A stretch of 64,000 nucleotides of DNA. Origin: Pelodera strongyloides (Eukaryota; Nematoda; Chromadorea; Rhabditida; Rhabditidae). The translations under genes were made by a program, and so were the position numbers. This document shows, piece by piece, positions 1-12,200 of this stretch. The notes under the pieces are model-generated. The model was given only the letters and a program-made list of their open reading frames with translations. It did not search any database and was not told the origin of the DNA. How positions within the stretch are numbered: position 1 is the first letter of the stretch; every line of letters begins with the position of its first letter. Location of the stretch: the NCBI GenBank assembly GCA_036852015.1, contig JAANDG010000508.1:43285-107284 (forward strand), read 5' to 3'.

Positions 1-74
1 ACAAAGAAGCAAACCATTCCTAGCCAAGGAGCAATAAATAGACACAGTCAAGCAGCTTAGCATATTCGACTGAC

Positions 75-3000
75 CTGAAGCAGACGACCCCGTCAAGTTC
101 GGAGCCGAGTACCTCCTTGCTCGTTTCAATACATTCGAGTGCCCTGATGTAATCACCCTGACTGAGTGAGATTTGTACCGTGGACTGAGCGTCACGCATG
201 TAAGAAATCTCCTGAAGGAACCAAACCATGTAAATGAGAGTTAGATAATAGATAACACGAATAAATGAATGAATACATACATCTGCACGCAACTGTATCT
301 CGTCTTCTTGCATTTTCACCATCTCTTTCCGGTAATCAAATAATAATATGCTAACCATAAGCTTGGCAATCAATTTTTTCTTCCTTTCCCTTTTTTCGTG
401 TAGTTCGATGATTTTATTAGTAGCGCCACAAATTGAAGTTGATGCACGCATCAGACCGGATCTGAAACAAAATAAAACGTAGTGATAAAGAAAAAAATTG
501 GGCAGACACAAAATTGGAAATAGGGAAAATTGAACAACGAAATTATAAGGAAGAAATTCATATAGACGACCCAAATTGGTTTTATTAATAACAAATATGT
601 AACAACATAATACATGTACATTTGTTATATTTCATCCACCCACCGCACAGTTCTTATTTTAATAAGTGCTTCCGCCAGATCCTGATGTAGACTACCGTAT
701 GAATTGACGATCTGCCAAAATGCATCCTTCTGAAAAAAACATACACAAAATAAAAACATTAATAACACGTTACTAGGTCACCATCACTTCGCGTTTTAAT
801 TGTACACAAACATTAGAAACTAACATTAAAGGGAATGTCAAGGGGGATTCTGCGCAGAAGGCATCTCCTTTAAGCAGATGAAGTGAATCTCGAAAGGCGC
901 ACAAAGAAGTATACCCATCGATTGAAAAAAATTAAAATTTTGTCATAAATGTGAACAAAATCACATTTGGATCAATCAATAGGGCAGCTATATCACAGTG
1001 GACCGCGCCGCAGTTGGAGTGCGTCGCGGCGTCCTCTGTTCAAACACGCCGTGGCTTCAGTGAATACATTGGTCTGAAGCCAAAATCCGAAATACTATGG
1101 TGAAGGCATTTTCTGGAGGGGTTTGAAATTGTTTTTCTTTTTATCCAAAAGATTTTGTTTATTTTGGTTTTCACTTTTCTTACCTACAATAAATAAACCG
1201 ATTATTGAGCCCAACATGCAAAACCGGCTTGACATTCCCTTTAAATAAATACAGGAGAAGCACAATAAATTACATGATTACATGACTTCACTTACTGTCA
1301 GTCGAAAATTAAATGATGGAAACAACAATAAAAATGACTGTGAAGCATAATTTCGTAGTTTTAGAGTTTTATACGATTGAAAATTATGTATATTTTATTA
1401 TATATGACTGATTGATCTTTTCGATTATATGTTTAGGATGAGCATGAACTTGGAGTTCGTGAGCATCAACTTGGAGTACATAATTTTCAATCGTATAAAA
1501 CTCTAAAACTACGAAGTTATGCTTCACAGTCAGTTTTATTGTTGTTTCCATCATTTAATTTTCGACTGACATTTTCCCCTATGGGTAGTAGCATCAGTCA
1601 TTTCATGAAAAAATTGGAAAAATGAAATCCCGTTTTTTTAACTTAAATAGTGCATGAAGGTGTTATGAACACTATTAAAGTAGAACAGACGCGAAACAGT
1701 TACTCTTTACATTCATAATTTAAGTTTTATAATGTAAAAAATATCACAGTTATAAATGCAAAAATAATGTCCGCAGCGTGGATTCGAACCCGTGACCTTC
1801 CTTTTAGCAGTCAGAAGCCCTATCCACTACACTAAACGACGATTGAAATTATAGTTCTGGTAGCCTGTGACAATGACCGAAAAAAAACTTATCTCGCTTG
1901 CGAAAGGTGTTCCTGAGATAATCTTTCTTATAAAATCTTACCTTATATATTGCTTATCGTGTGGCATCGGCAGATTTTTCATAAGTTACCTATTGGCCGA
2001 GTTTTGCCCTTGTTAGTGCGACATATGGACATACCAAGTTTATGGTTCCCACAACACAATAAAAAAAACGAAAATACCTTCGCAACTAATTTATTGGCCA
2101 GTCTGGAATCCACTACATCGTGCATCACCTCCAGTTTACCTTGAAGAGCTGCATATACGCGGAACTCGCCCGGTTTCTAAAAAGTACGAAAAATGACAAC
2201 ATGAAAATAACTCTGCTCATCGGAAGGGAGCTAGTCTTTTACACTACACGACATCTATTTTTTAAAAGACTGCTGTCATATTTTTTCAATCATTTTCAAA
2301 AAAAAGAGAAAAAAAAGTTGTAAGCGTTTGAGAAAACTTCTATTCTATTACACCACAAGAAAAAAACTAGTCTCTCTTAACCTCCGCCACATTCACAGGA
2401 ACTCACAATTGATCAAGAATCAAGAGGACAATCATAGTCGTTTACCTTGTTTGTACATGTTGGGTCTCTAATGCTGGGGTCGGGCCGTGGAAAAGATACA
2501 GATACACTCAGTGGATCAGGCTTTCCCGAAGACGGAGTAACAAATACAGACGAGAATGTCTCATAATAAGACAATTTGAAGCCGGGACATAGGAAGATCT
2601 GCAAAAAAACATCTCAAAAACGAGAGAAATTTGAAGGTTTCCTGATAAGATAATAACAATAACAGAGAAACTTCTCGGGTGTTATTTAAAACCACACGCA
2701 AAAAAAGGCAAAAACTTCAAACACCAAACAGTCAACTCCACTGAAACAACAGCAAATAATGTATGGCACTCACAGATGGTAAATCGTCCGTGTCATGACT
2801 ATCCGCTTCCGACGCAAACCTTCTAAGAGCACTTTTTGCTTGTGCGTACTTTTTGTAAGTCTGAAATGAAATGAATAAGAGGCCCAAAAGGATAGACATA
2901 GGAAATATGTTAGAATTGCTGTCAGACCAACCTTTCCCGTACTTTTCAAATACCGGACGAACTGATCAACATCCACCGTACACAAGTTAGAACATTTGGG

Positions 3001-6000
3001 AACGTCCTTAAAATATAACATTATGGCATATAGAAAACAAACGGGCAAAGCATCGACTTTGCAACGGAGTTAGTAATAAGTAATACGTTTTACTTCATTA
3101 CCGGCAAAGGCACAAAGGTGTCGCCCCAATGTCTCGTAAAAAAGGTTTGAACTTCAGCTCGAGAACGTGACGGATCCGACAAAACGGACGAGAGATTTTG
3201 AGTGAAGCTGAAAGTAAAACTTCATTACGAATAACTTCAAGACCAGAAGCTAGCCCAAAATAATCATTCGGTTGATGCATGATACACACTAATTCTCTAC
3301 AAAAAAAAGAAGCAGTAAACACTTCCACAAACGTAGTCTCGAAGCCTACTGTACGAATGAAATAAGATATCTGTTTGATACTTGATAGGCGATAAGCTAG
3401 ATCAAAGGGTCACAGCAAGACACAGAGATACAGAGAGGGAAGGAGAGAGAAAAGAAGAAGACAGGGACAACAACAAATTACGACGATCAACTAAAAATAC
3501 AACAGTACAAAAAGAGTTGAAACCGTTTTTACAAGCACCAGTTCAAAATACGTTCCAGATAGGATACTGCCAAATAGTTCACATTTTTCACATATTCGAA
3601 AACACTGACAGTAGTTATGAGTGATGACAGCCTAGATTAGACTGTAGAGTTACAAGTAGTTCACTCATGTTTGGATATTACATATTAGCTAATTACCATT
3701 CCAACATCACTGTTAAACCGTAATTAACTGATGCACGACGAACAACATTTACCTCCTAATGACCAACAAAAAAATGAAACGCCGACGCCGCTCAGAAACA
3801 CCTCATATACTATGGGGAAAAGACCATAGGAAAATAAAAGAAGATGGGCATTTCCAGCTGGGAATGCGTAACATAACCCATAAAAATTAGAGATACAAGT
3901 TTGAGAACTCACAAAACACAACTCAAGAAAAATACATAATGGGTCCTCAGTTGTCTTACACTGTGTGCAGCCCCTCTCCCTCCTTCACTTTGTGCTTAGG
4001 TTGTCAATAGTACAGAAGCTGCATGCTGCATTGTTTTCACTTAACCTGCATAGATTCTCTCATCGCGTCAATCTAACTTGATTCAGCTCAGTTTGAAAGT
4101 TAAGGAGAGCAACATGCTTTTCTATGGAAAATCAGGGATAGTTCGCACTTATCGCTTTCAATTTCCACAAGATACACGCACTCTCTTGAATGTAAGTTTA
4201 CTCGTCTCAGTAACTAACATTTTTTTACCTATCGTAGATGTGACCAAGTTATCTTTCAACACGTAAAAAAGGAAATGTCTATGTCTCTCTTCGTTTTTAG
4301 AGAATTTATACTTGAGACATGGGGAATGTCTCGTTTGTGTCATTTGTGTGTATTATGTAAATTGAAAACAAGTTAGCAAAATTGTCAGGTGGATTGAGTC
4401 TGTTCCTGTCACACCAGGTTTATAATCAAATCAGCGAATGACTGACATCACAAATCAATCTCACAATGAGATAATTAAAGTTCGACACTCAACAGATAAT
4501 AATGGAAACACTGCAGTTGCAAGGTGGAAGGTATCATAAATAATATGAACACAACTCCAATCTAACCCATCACCCTCTTAAGTTAGAGCTCTCTAAAGGA
4601 AACACTCGGATTTGAAGGAACTCTGTCCTTGTCATCAGTATTAAGCTAACTAAAAGTAGTAATCATATATGAGTTATTTATAACGATATAAAAAATACAT
4701 ATGTATTTACTTTTCTTTCAAATATCGGTTTCTAGTCCTACTTCCCTGACACTACAATTGACAATTTGTTGATAAAGGCGATTTTGGGAGTGGAATTCTC
4801 CAACTAAAATCTGCCAACCGCTCATCGAAATGAGAGTAGAAAGAGAGATACGAGTTAATGTGGACAGAGCGATCAGTGCACAATTTAGGATGAAAAGAAG
4901 AACCAGTTCTCTTTTCTCTCACAAAATTGTCCGTCAAAAACTCAGAAATACCATTCCAATTTACGGCCGCGTACAGAAATGCTCACCGCTATCAGTCATT
5001 ACTATTGCAACACAACACAACCATCTCACTTTATCCCTGTCCATGTTTCCTGAGTTTCTCATCGAAAGTTTGTAAATCTGACACATTTTTTAAGTTCTGT
5101 GAGCTAAATTTGGAAAGAGCCGAACCATGCTGTGAATAATCCCAGAACGCCAGATTTTTTTTACTAGAGTCTTCCTTTTTTTCGAGAGTTAGTACTCCAA
5201 AATAACTTTCCAACTCTGGTTAAAGAAAAAGTCCTAAAAGTCTAGCTATATGTACAATGCGAATAACTCAAACTGTAACACACATCACGGATACAGTAAA
5301 CAGTATTCAACAGTTGGCTTGCACGACTTAGGCTTAAGTTTAGGACAGTGTGGGTTCGCTATGAATTCGGGACAGTATGGCCGAATTTTGGCATTACTCT
5401 CCATTACTCGTATTTGAAATATTCGTATTTGAAATCTCGAGCGTTTTTTTTTGTTTGAAAAAAATAATATTTGAAAATTTTCCTACATATATACTTCATT
5501 TGTGAGTGAATTCTGCACTTTTTATCCTCAACTTCCATGAGATTGCCCGTTCGAACAATCCTACAGTCAAAAGTATTTCGAAACTGCGCAGCGATCAGCG
5601 ATTCTTAGGGAGGGCACCGCGCAGTAGGAACAAGGCAGTTTGCGAACTAGTAGTAAGGGACAATTTATAAATTACAATTAGCAACACATTTTTTTTCTCC
5701 CATTGTGTTGGATTCGAGTCTCGCTGGCAACTACGGCATTCATTTTCCTTATTATTTAGAATTTCCTACCTTTTGGCAAAACAAGTAAACAAGCTTACTT
5801 CCTATGAATGTACGAATCCTACTGTCATTATCGTTTTTCATTAAAAACGAGATGAAAAGAATAGAAGGGACCGTGGTCGAAGAAGTGAAACTGTGAAATC
5901 TTTACCACCAAAATTGTCTCAAACCCTACAATAAGTAGTCCATCATTAGCATTCATATCCATTTTTTACATCATCATGAAGAATTAGTACTGCTGCACCA

Positions 6001-6444
6001 AGTGGAGCGGGGGGGGGGGGTTCGAACGTAAATTGGCAAAATTATTTTTTCCCTTCACAAATGTTTTCTTGAGTTACCGTACTCTGGTATTCATGACGCT
6101 GTACATCACAGGCAAGTAAATCAACAATAAGAAAGGAACCTATTGAACTTAAGTTGACCAACCACAAACCAATAAGTTAAATTTTGATTATTAGAACTAT
6201 GCATCTTTTGATTATTAGATATATATACAATATTATAATGGTAACCAGTTTACAGTAACGTCTTCTTGTAAGCATCCACGATTCCTCCAAAGATGAACAA
6301 CTCAGCTACCCATTGTAAATGATGGCACCTAATTAGCAATAATTTGTTCGCTTACTTTAACTTTCCGTTTGGTTTCAAGAGTGCTGATCCCCCAATGAGG
6401 CCGTCACAAACGTAGGCTCCATCGAACTGCGCTCCCGCTCCCAT
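75..6444 (-). CDS. vps-54: VPS54-like GARP complex subunit, partial (3' end outside window)
   Basis: VPS54 is a subunit of the GARP tethering complex, which captures endosome-derived vesicles at the trans-Golgi network. In transcription order the exons are: 6356-6444 (tentative first), 3102-3207, 2932-3006, 2774-2860, 2446-2598, 2078-2176, 644-729, 356-461 and 75-211. All joins keep frame and use GT/AG sites with TTTCAG- or TTTTAG-like acceptors. Conserved-looking stretches include QNLSSVLSDP, FFTRHWGDTFVPLP, GKLEVMHDVV and, near the end, DAQSTVQISLSQGDYIRALE followed by GSELDGVVCF, which resembles the AQP(T/M)IQLLLS...ALDLI...LQG(I/V)xxFR segment I recall from animal VPS54. About 312 residues are present of a family length near 950, so only the N-terminal part is in view; the last donor at 74 leads out of the window. 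The identification rests on recalled family sequence, not on a search. The first exon (MGAGAQFDGAY...) fits by phase and a GTAAGC donor only, and other 5' exons may be missing. Confidence 0.8.
826..1244. mobile_element. MITE-like element with TTAAAGGGAATG termini (long copy)
   Basis: It lies in a VPS54 intron. The ends are inverted repeats (TTAAAGGGAATGTCAAG at the left, CTTGACATTCCCTTTAA at the right, 17 bp perfect). A shorter relative sits in actin intron 1 (20224-20451) and shares GGGGATTCTGCGC near the left end and AACATGCAAAACCGGCTTG near the right end. The extra interior of this copy (about 985-1130) has a GC-rich patch with CGCGCCGCAG and CGTCGCGGCG and may be a nested insertion. There is no coding capacity. 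The TTAA ends suggest a TTAA or TA target site, but the palindromic ends leave the exact duplication ambiguous. Confidence 0.75.
1296..1571. repeat. 276-bp foldback inverted repeat in VPS54 intron
   Basis: Arms of about 110 bp starting TGTCAGTCGAAAATTAAATG pair with CATTTAATTTTCGACTGACA at the other end. The arms are nearly perfect and a central AT-rich spacer of about 50 bp separates them. There is no ORF. Such structure is typical of a non-autonomous foldback/MITE insertion; RNA from this intron could form a long hairpin. Confidence 0.8.
1771..1842 (-). pseudogene. tRNA-like sequence, degenerate (tRNA pseudogene or SINE head)
   Basis: On the minus strand a 72-nt stretch has a good A box (TAGTGTAGTGGATAGGGC), a seven-base anticodon-like loop CTGCTAA, and a perfect B-box core GGTTCGAATCC. 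The T stem and anticodon stem contain several mismatches, and the acceptor stem pairs only partly, so a functional tRNA is unlikely. It sits inside a VPS54 intron. Confidence 0.45.
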
Positions 6445-8138
6445 TACTCCACAAAAGAACAGAACAACCTTGACGTAAACGCGAAAGACCGTAATTGGGA
6501 TAATTCTTTTGCGAATTTTTCTTTGAACATTGACCACGTACAGAAGTGGACAACTGTTGATTTACAAAACATAACACGGTAACACGCCTTTCGCCTCTCC
6601 TCCGTATATAGTTATTTTTATTGTATATTTGAGTAAAACGGTCTAAATCCAGCGGTTTAGCATGTCTGTAGACCACACACTAACATAATATCCACATCCA
6701 TTTATGCTCGTCTTGTATTAGCGTATGTACCCCATCCCATCCACCGAATATCTCAGCACGATTCAATTCACGACGCTGACATCTGTTTAGAATTACATGA
6801 GAAGATCCTCACTATATTCATTGACCATTGACTATACGTCGAGTCGTCGAGCTATGACCACCCATCCATCATCGGAGAAAATACGAATAACAAAAATAAT
6901 AGTAACTCATTAGCTAACTACACTTGGGGTTGGGGAGGAGTAAGAACAACAGCTACAGCTACTGACAAATAGACAAAAAACACGAACAGAGGGAGGTAAT
7001 TATTTATTACGCTTGTTGTTTGAAAGAACAGGTGCTTTTAATTGCGAATAAGTACGAGGAAGAAATACGTCACGTTATAGTAATATGGATGATGTGGGTG
7101 ATCAAGATCAACTGTGTGTAAGGAAAGTACAGGGAAGGAAGAAACACGGCCGTGTGTCGTGTTAAAACAACATGGAAGTGTCCCAGGCTCCAAGGGACTA
7201 GGAACTCACAAGTTGTCGACAAGTATTGCAAATGACAGTAAAATGATGTTTAAATTGAAATCTTATAAAAGCGAAACCGCAAAGTAACCTTTCCACTAAT
7301 AACACTACATATTAACCACGAAACTGGCAGCGGCAAAGGCAGCTAAGCAACCGAGAAACTCCATCACCATCACTCGCGGTGTTCGCAATAGTCTTAGTCA
7401 CCAAGCAAAGAGGGAATGGTGAGACGACACAACATTAGTGTAACAACAAGCACAGCAAGAGGCTGACTGCTTACTTGTCTGCCGTTTCTTGTGCTCGCTT
7501 CATCTCGACCTATACGAAACCTCTATCGACACCCAACACGAATAAATATAATTCATTGGCGGTCACTTCTACATAATTGTCAAAATTTGGATTGTCAAGT
7601 TCTAGTTTCTATAATACTACATAAACAAATGTACAATATTAAAATACAAACTCTGTGAACTGCTCTAAAAGCTGACAACATTCACGTCTATTCCGCTAAG
7701 CTAAGCGCTTCCCATCTCTGATCAATCATTGTGAGCTACAAGACAAGTCGACAAAAGTACACAACCTATTTTACACATAATAATTACTACAAGTCAAGAA
7801 AAGTATTCAACCTATTTTGCACATAATTGTTCAGCTTAAACAAAAGGCAGGCACATTAAGCATTGTTGGACAGACATAGAGACAATAACGTAAAACAAGT
7901 TCAGCCTAACCCGCCGACTACTGAACGGGTAAATTAAAAGGCTGCCAACAGCAGCATGTTGCTGTAATAATTCAATACTGAAGAAGAACATTCTATCAAC
8001 TAATGGTCATTTCCTGTGCCTACTGTCCCTCGAGCAAGTTCAAATATTAGTTGCGTTAACAAATAACTGAAATAACCGACAGGAAGAAAGGGTTAATGTT
8101 ATTCAAAAACAGAGGCAGGACAACGCACTCACGAACAG

Positions 8139-8247
8139 TTACTACTCTCCATTGAATAACTATTCACCACTGATCAAGGAACAGACAGCCCCGCTTCTCA
8201 TCATAATGATATTAACTCTTGTGGCCCTACTATTCGGCTTTGCTAAG
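8139..8247 (+). CDS. Candidate upstream exon encoding a hydrophobic segment
   Basis: The frame reads YYSPLNNYSPLIKEQ and then a strongly hydrophobic run, APLLIIMILTLVALLFGFAK, ending exactly at an AAG|GTAGGG donor. A possible CAG acceptor lies at 8136-8138. The donor is phase 0, and the acceptor at 9232-9233 would join it in frame to GAT ATG GCC of the channel gene. If real, it would add a second hydrophobic segment ahead of the channel's own N-terminus, or belong to a separate small membrane protein. No in-frame ATG starts the exon, so a further 5' exon would be needed. The evidence is only hydrophobicity plus splice phase. Confidence 0.25.
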
Positions 8248-9225
8248 GTAGGGCAACTGAAATCCACACGTCAGAATCGTACACGACTACTATACAACAC
8301 AACGCATGACACTCCTAATTTCTATTCTACGTTGCATGTGCTCAGTGATGGTCGTGTCAAGTTATGTCGATATGTAAGTACTGTATATTATGTGTGAGTG
8401 TGGTGTGGTATTATTGTATTTTAGTTTAAAAACTAATTGAACTGTTAAAAATTTAAGATTATATGCCTTGGATTGGAATGCTTCTGCAGTTAACTACTGA
8501 ACCACATTTATGAGAATGCAAGTGCGCGTTTAACCATATATGTAGTTATTGTCTCCGAAAAATCTATATTGTTCAGAAAAAAAAAAACAGTGGCACGTCG
8601 AATAACTAAATATATAATGGAAAAAATTCTATATGTTTACATCATTTTTCTTCTGTTTACTAAAAGATACACAGCAACGAAAACTGGTTAATTAATAAAT
8701 GCGATGAATGATTGTTAAAAATGATTCCTCCGTAACATATTGTGATGCTGTGCATTATATTTTGCTAAATGTGATTTATAGTACAGTGTCAAAGATATAA
8801 CTCCACTAAACCCTTGATGCTTTTGTATATGCCAAAGAGTACGCAAAAAAAATAAAATAGATCAACACAATCACTACATTCGAATGTTACGAGTTACGAC
8901 TCCTAAAATCCGAGGTAATTTGAAAAGTTTTCCCCGAGATCTGGATTTCAGTCTATTATGATCTCGATCTCATCTACCTTAAATCGTTCTCAAAATTAAC
9001 CCAATCATATAAATTATTTGAATTTTGCGATGGAGCTCAGTAAGGTTAGTTAGGATTACACTTGACTGGTTTGTTGGTAATGTTTGAGTAATGTTCCCAT
9101 AATCTAGTAAACACAACTAATCCCGCATCCTTTTGTTTCTTACATTTTTGCCTTGTCTTCTTTAAACTATATTACTACTCTACTCTTCATCCTTTTGCCA
9201 AAATTCTCTCAATTTAAAGTGTTTT

Positions 9226-9233
9226 ACTTTAAG
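9226..9233 (+). promoter_or_regulatory. 3' splice site just upstream of channel start codon (possible trans-splice site)
   Basis: ACTTTAAG ends three bases before the ATG at 9237. A splice acceptor this close to the start codon, with no clear upstream exon, is typical of spliced-leader addition in nematodes; the alternative is cis-splicing from the candidate exon at 8139-8247. Confidence 0.4.
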
Positions 9234-9236
9234 GAT

Positions 9237-12200
9237 ATGGCCAAAGTACGGGATTCTTCGGAAGAACACTCGAAAAAACCACAATCTTGCCTAGACGCGA
9301 TGTTTGGAAAGAGGACGCAGAAATACGCTCTGTGGTTTATCATTATGTTCTTGACTGTTCTCACTGTCAAGGTGAGACAATTAATAAAATAATCGGACAT
9401 GGAATTACAGGGAGTAGAGTAGGGAGTGTTTTCAAATCGTTCTTTTCATTCCGGTTTTTGCGATTTATGTTGGATAACTGCATTCACGAATGTTGTATGT
9501 AAGAAGAAAAAATCGCGCAGCTATTTGCATACACTGCATGGGAATACAGCATCCAGCGTACGTTTCAGAACCGGCTGTTATACGACTTTAAAGGGCCGGG
9601 CCCACTGAAAAAAGTTTTGTCAATTTTCTTTAGGATTTCGTCTTGGATTCTTGGAAGTCTTGGATTTCGGAATTTCCGTGAAAACAGCATAACATAACAC
9701 CAAAAATTAGCAGACTGCAATATTCCCCGCTGTCCGACCCTTTAATAAGTAATACGCGACAAACATACAAAATTTCTGCCTGCTGTAAAATACATATCTG
9801 AAACCACAAAAAATGTTGAAATATTTTTTTGTGGTAAGCGCAAGTCGTAATTTGTTTGGTGACTTTTAAATAAATGAATTGAACTGACAGAAGAAAACTT
9901 TCATCTATTTAAAGGGTCGGGCCCAACAAAGTGAATTTAGGGCGTTTATTATAATATATACACAAACTAAATTTCAACCAGACTCGTAATAGTGTACAGT
10001 ACTGAAAGATAAACTGCAGATTTAAAGATTTAGAAGGTGCACATTCAAATTTATCATGAAATTAAAATGCGATGGCAATTGGAATCGGCGCCTTTGAAAT
10101 CTGCATTTTTCTTTTCCTACTGTATACTCTTACGAAGAACTTACATGGAGAGCTTCACGGTGGTGAATCCGGTAGAAACTTAGTTCGGATATATAATAAT
10201 AAATACACTCAATGCGAATTATGAACAAATCATAAATATAGGTCCACTTTGGTGGGCCTGACTCTTCAAGTAAAGTTTTTCTTGGGTGCGCCGAGATTCG
10301 GCTCGGCTGCACAAGGAAGTGCATATTAGTATATTTTAGGACGTGTACGATCTCTTCGTTGAATACTTTGAGTACCCAAAACAATCGGATATGACCATTG
10401 TGTTTAATGAGTCAATGACTCTGCCAAATGTGACATTCTGCATGTCGAAGAAACAGGCATATTCACACTGGAAGATTAACGCCTCTGAACCAGCGGACGA
10501 ATGGGATCGAATTGTGGAGGTAGTATAACCAAATAACGGATAGGGTCACCATGAATTGCACATTTTGAATATTGTATAATAGTAGAGCCTATGCTGGTCA
10601 CAATACGAAAATTACAGTAAATTGTCTTTGCAACTCGAGGCAGGAGCGTGCTCAGAAGCTAAGTTACCTCACATTTATAAAACAACTGGGGTACCGCAGC
10701 CGTAGTTAAACGGTATGCCAAACTTACAAGTGCGAAATAGCATGACAGGGCTAGAGGTGTAGAGAGTGTTGTGGTAGAGGGTGAATATAAGGGCCCTGCC
10801 GCCCTGCATCTTCTAGCGTCTCCCTGTCACGCTATTTCGCACTTGTAACACAGTTTGGCGTACCGTTTAACTACCTCTGCGGTACCCGAGTTGTTTTATA
10901 AATGTAAGATAGCTTAGCTTCTGGGCATGCTCCTGCCTCGAGGAGCAAAGACTATTTACTGTAATTATTATTGTATTGTGACCAGCATAGGCCATATTAC
11001 TGCTATTACCAATACAAAATATTCAAAAGCTGCAATTCCTAGTGACCCTATCCCTTTAAATGAATTAAAAAATACGCCGGAAAAAGCTATTCAGCAGCGC
11101 ACAGCTAAATTTTCATGCTGACATAAGACAGTTTTCAGGAAGGAATGGCCAAAATGGATAAAGCGACAGCTCTTGACCCAAAAACAGATTGGGATTACAG
11201 ACTTGTCATGGAGGCATATGAATACGTATCAACAATGAACTCGTTGGAGAGAGAAACTACCGCCCATGGATCAGCTAGATCAATAAATCTTTACAGGATA
11301 GCCCCGAGATTGGCCGGGAAGCGAAAAATGTTCGATGTCAGTAAAATTTACTAGTGTTGTGCGGGTGAAAAAGTAATAAAGTAAAGTGTATATTAAAAAC
11401 GCTAGGAAGCGCGTTCCCGGCTCGGCTCGTTTGCAGTTCTATTGTGATTAAATACATTCCTACCGTACTTCATCGAGCAAGCGCGTTTTGAACGCAACAA
11501 AGTTCGCCAAACGCTACAGTAGAAGCTTGCGTTTATCCCAAACAACTTGTTATAGAGCGTTCTATTTAACAATATAATAGTTTTCATACAGAAATGGCAA
11601 ACATGGTTGAACGAACAGGGTATCTCCTTCGCTGAGCTCACACAAAAAGTTGGAACTGAGGTAAGTAGGTTATTTGCAAAGATACCTCTAGTTAGCAAGT
11701 GAATCGCTTTTTCATAAGTTATTATTACTTGCAGCAGTGATTTTAGAGGATTTTCAAAGTAAAGAGTTCGGAAACAACAACGCTAGTAGAGAAACAACGA
11801 CAGCACGGCAAAATTATCCTTCTACACATGAACTATTATAAAATGTTGCCAGCCGTCAACATTTCTAAACCAAAACAAAACACTTTCAGGCACTACGTCG
11901 ATCGATGCAACGGTGGCAAAGAAATGTGTTTGAAGAAGACGTCCAGATAAAAACAAAGTTGAAGATCACCTGGATGTCTATGATGCAGCTCTGTTTTGCG
12001 CCTGAATACGACGAGGAGAATTTCAAGGCAATCACCGATCAGGTACCCCCGTCAGCATACAGAAAGCCCAAATTTAAAGTTTAACCTAGATAAAAAAAAC
12101 TCCGGCTTGACGAAAACAACGCATTTTCAGGGCTTTGTATCCTCCAGCTTAGCGAAGAAGTTACTAATAGCCAACTTATAATGAACGCTTAATTAGGGTA

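Larger units (their letters stand above)
6445..9236. other. Intergenic region between divergent VPS54-like and DEG/ENaC genes
   Basis: This stretch separates the tentative 5' end of the minus-strand VPS54-like gene from the plus-strand channel gene, so it should hold both promoters. No protein family was recognised except a candidate hydrophobic exon at 8139-8247, listed separately. It is AT-rich without obvious CpG-like or tandem structure. Confidence 0.5.
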
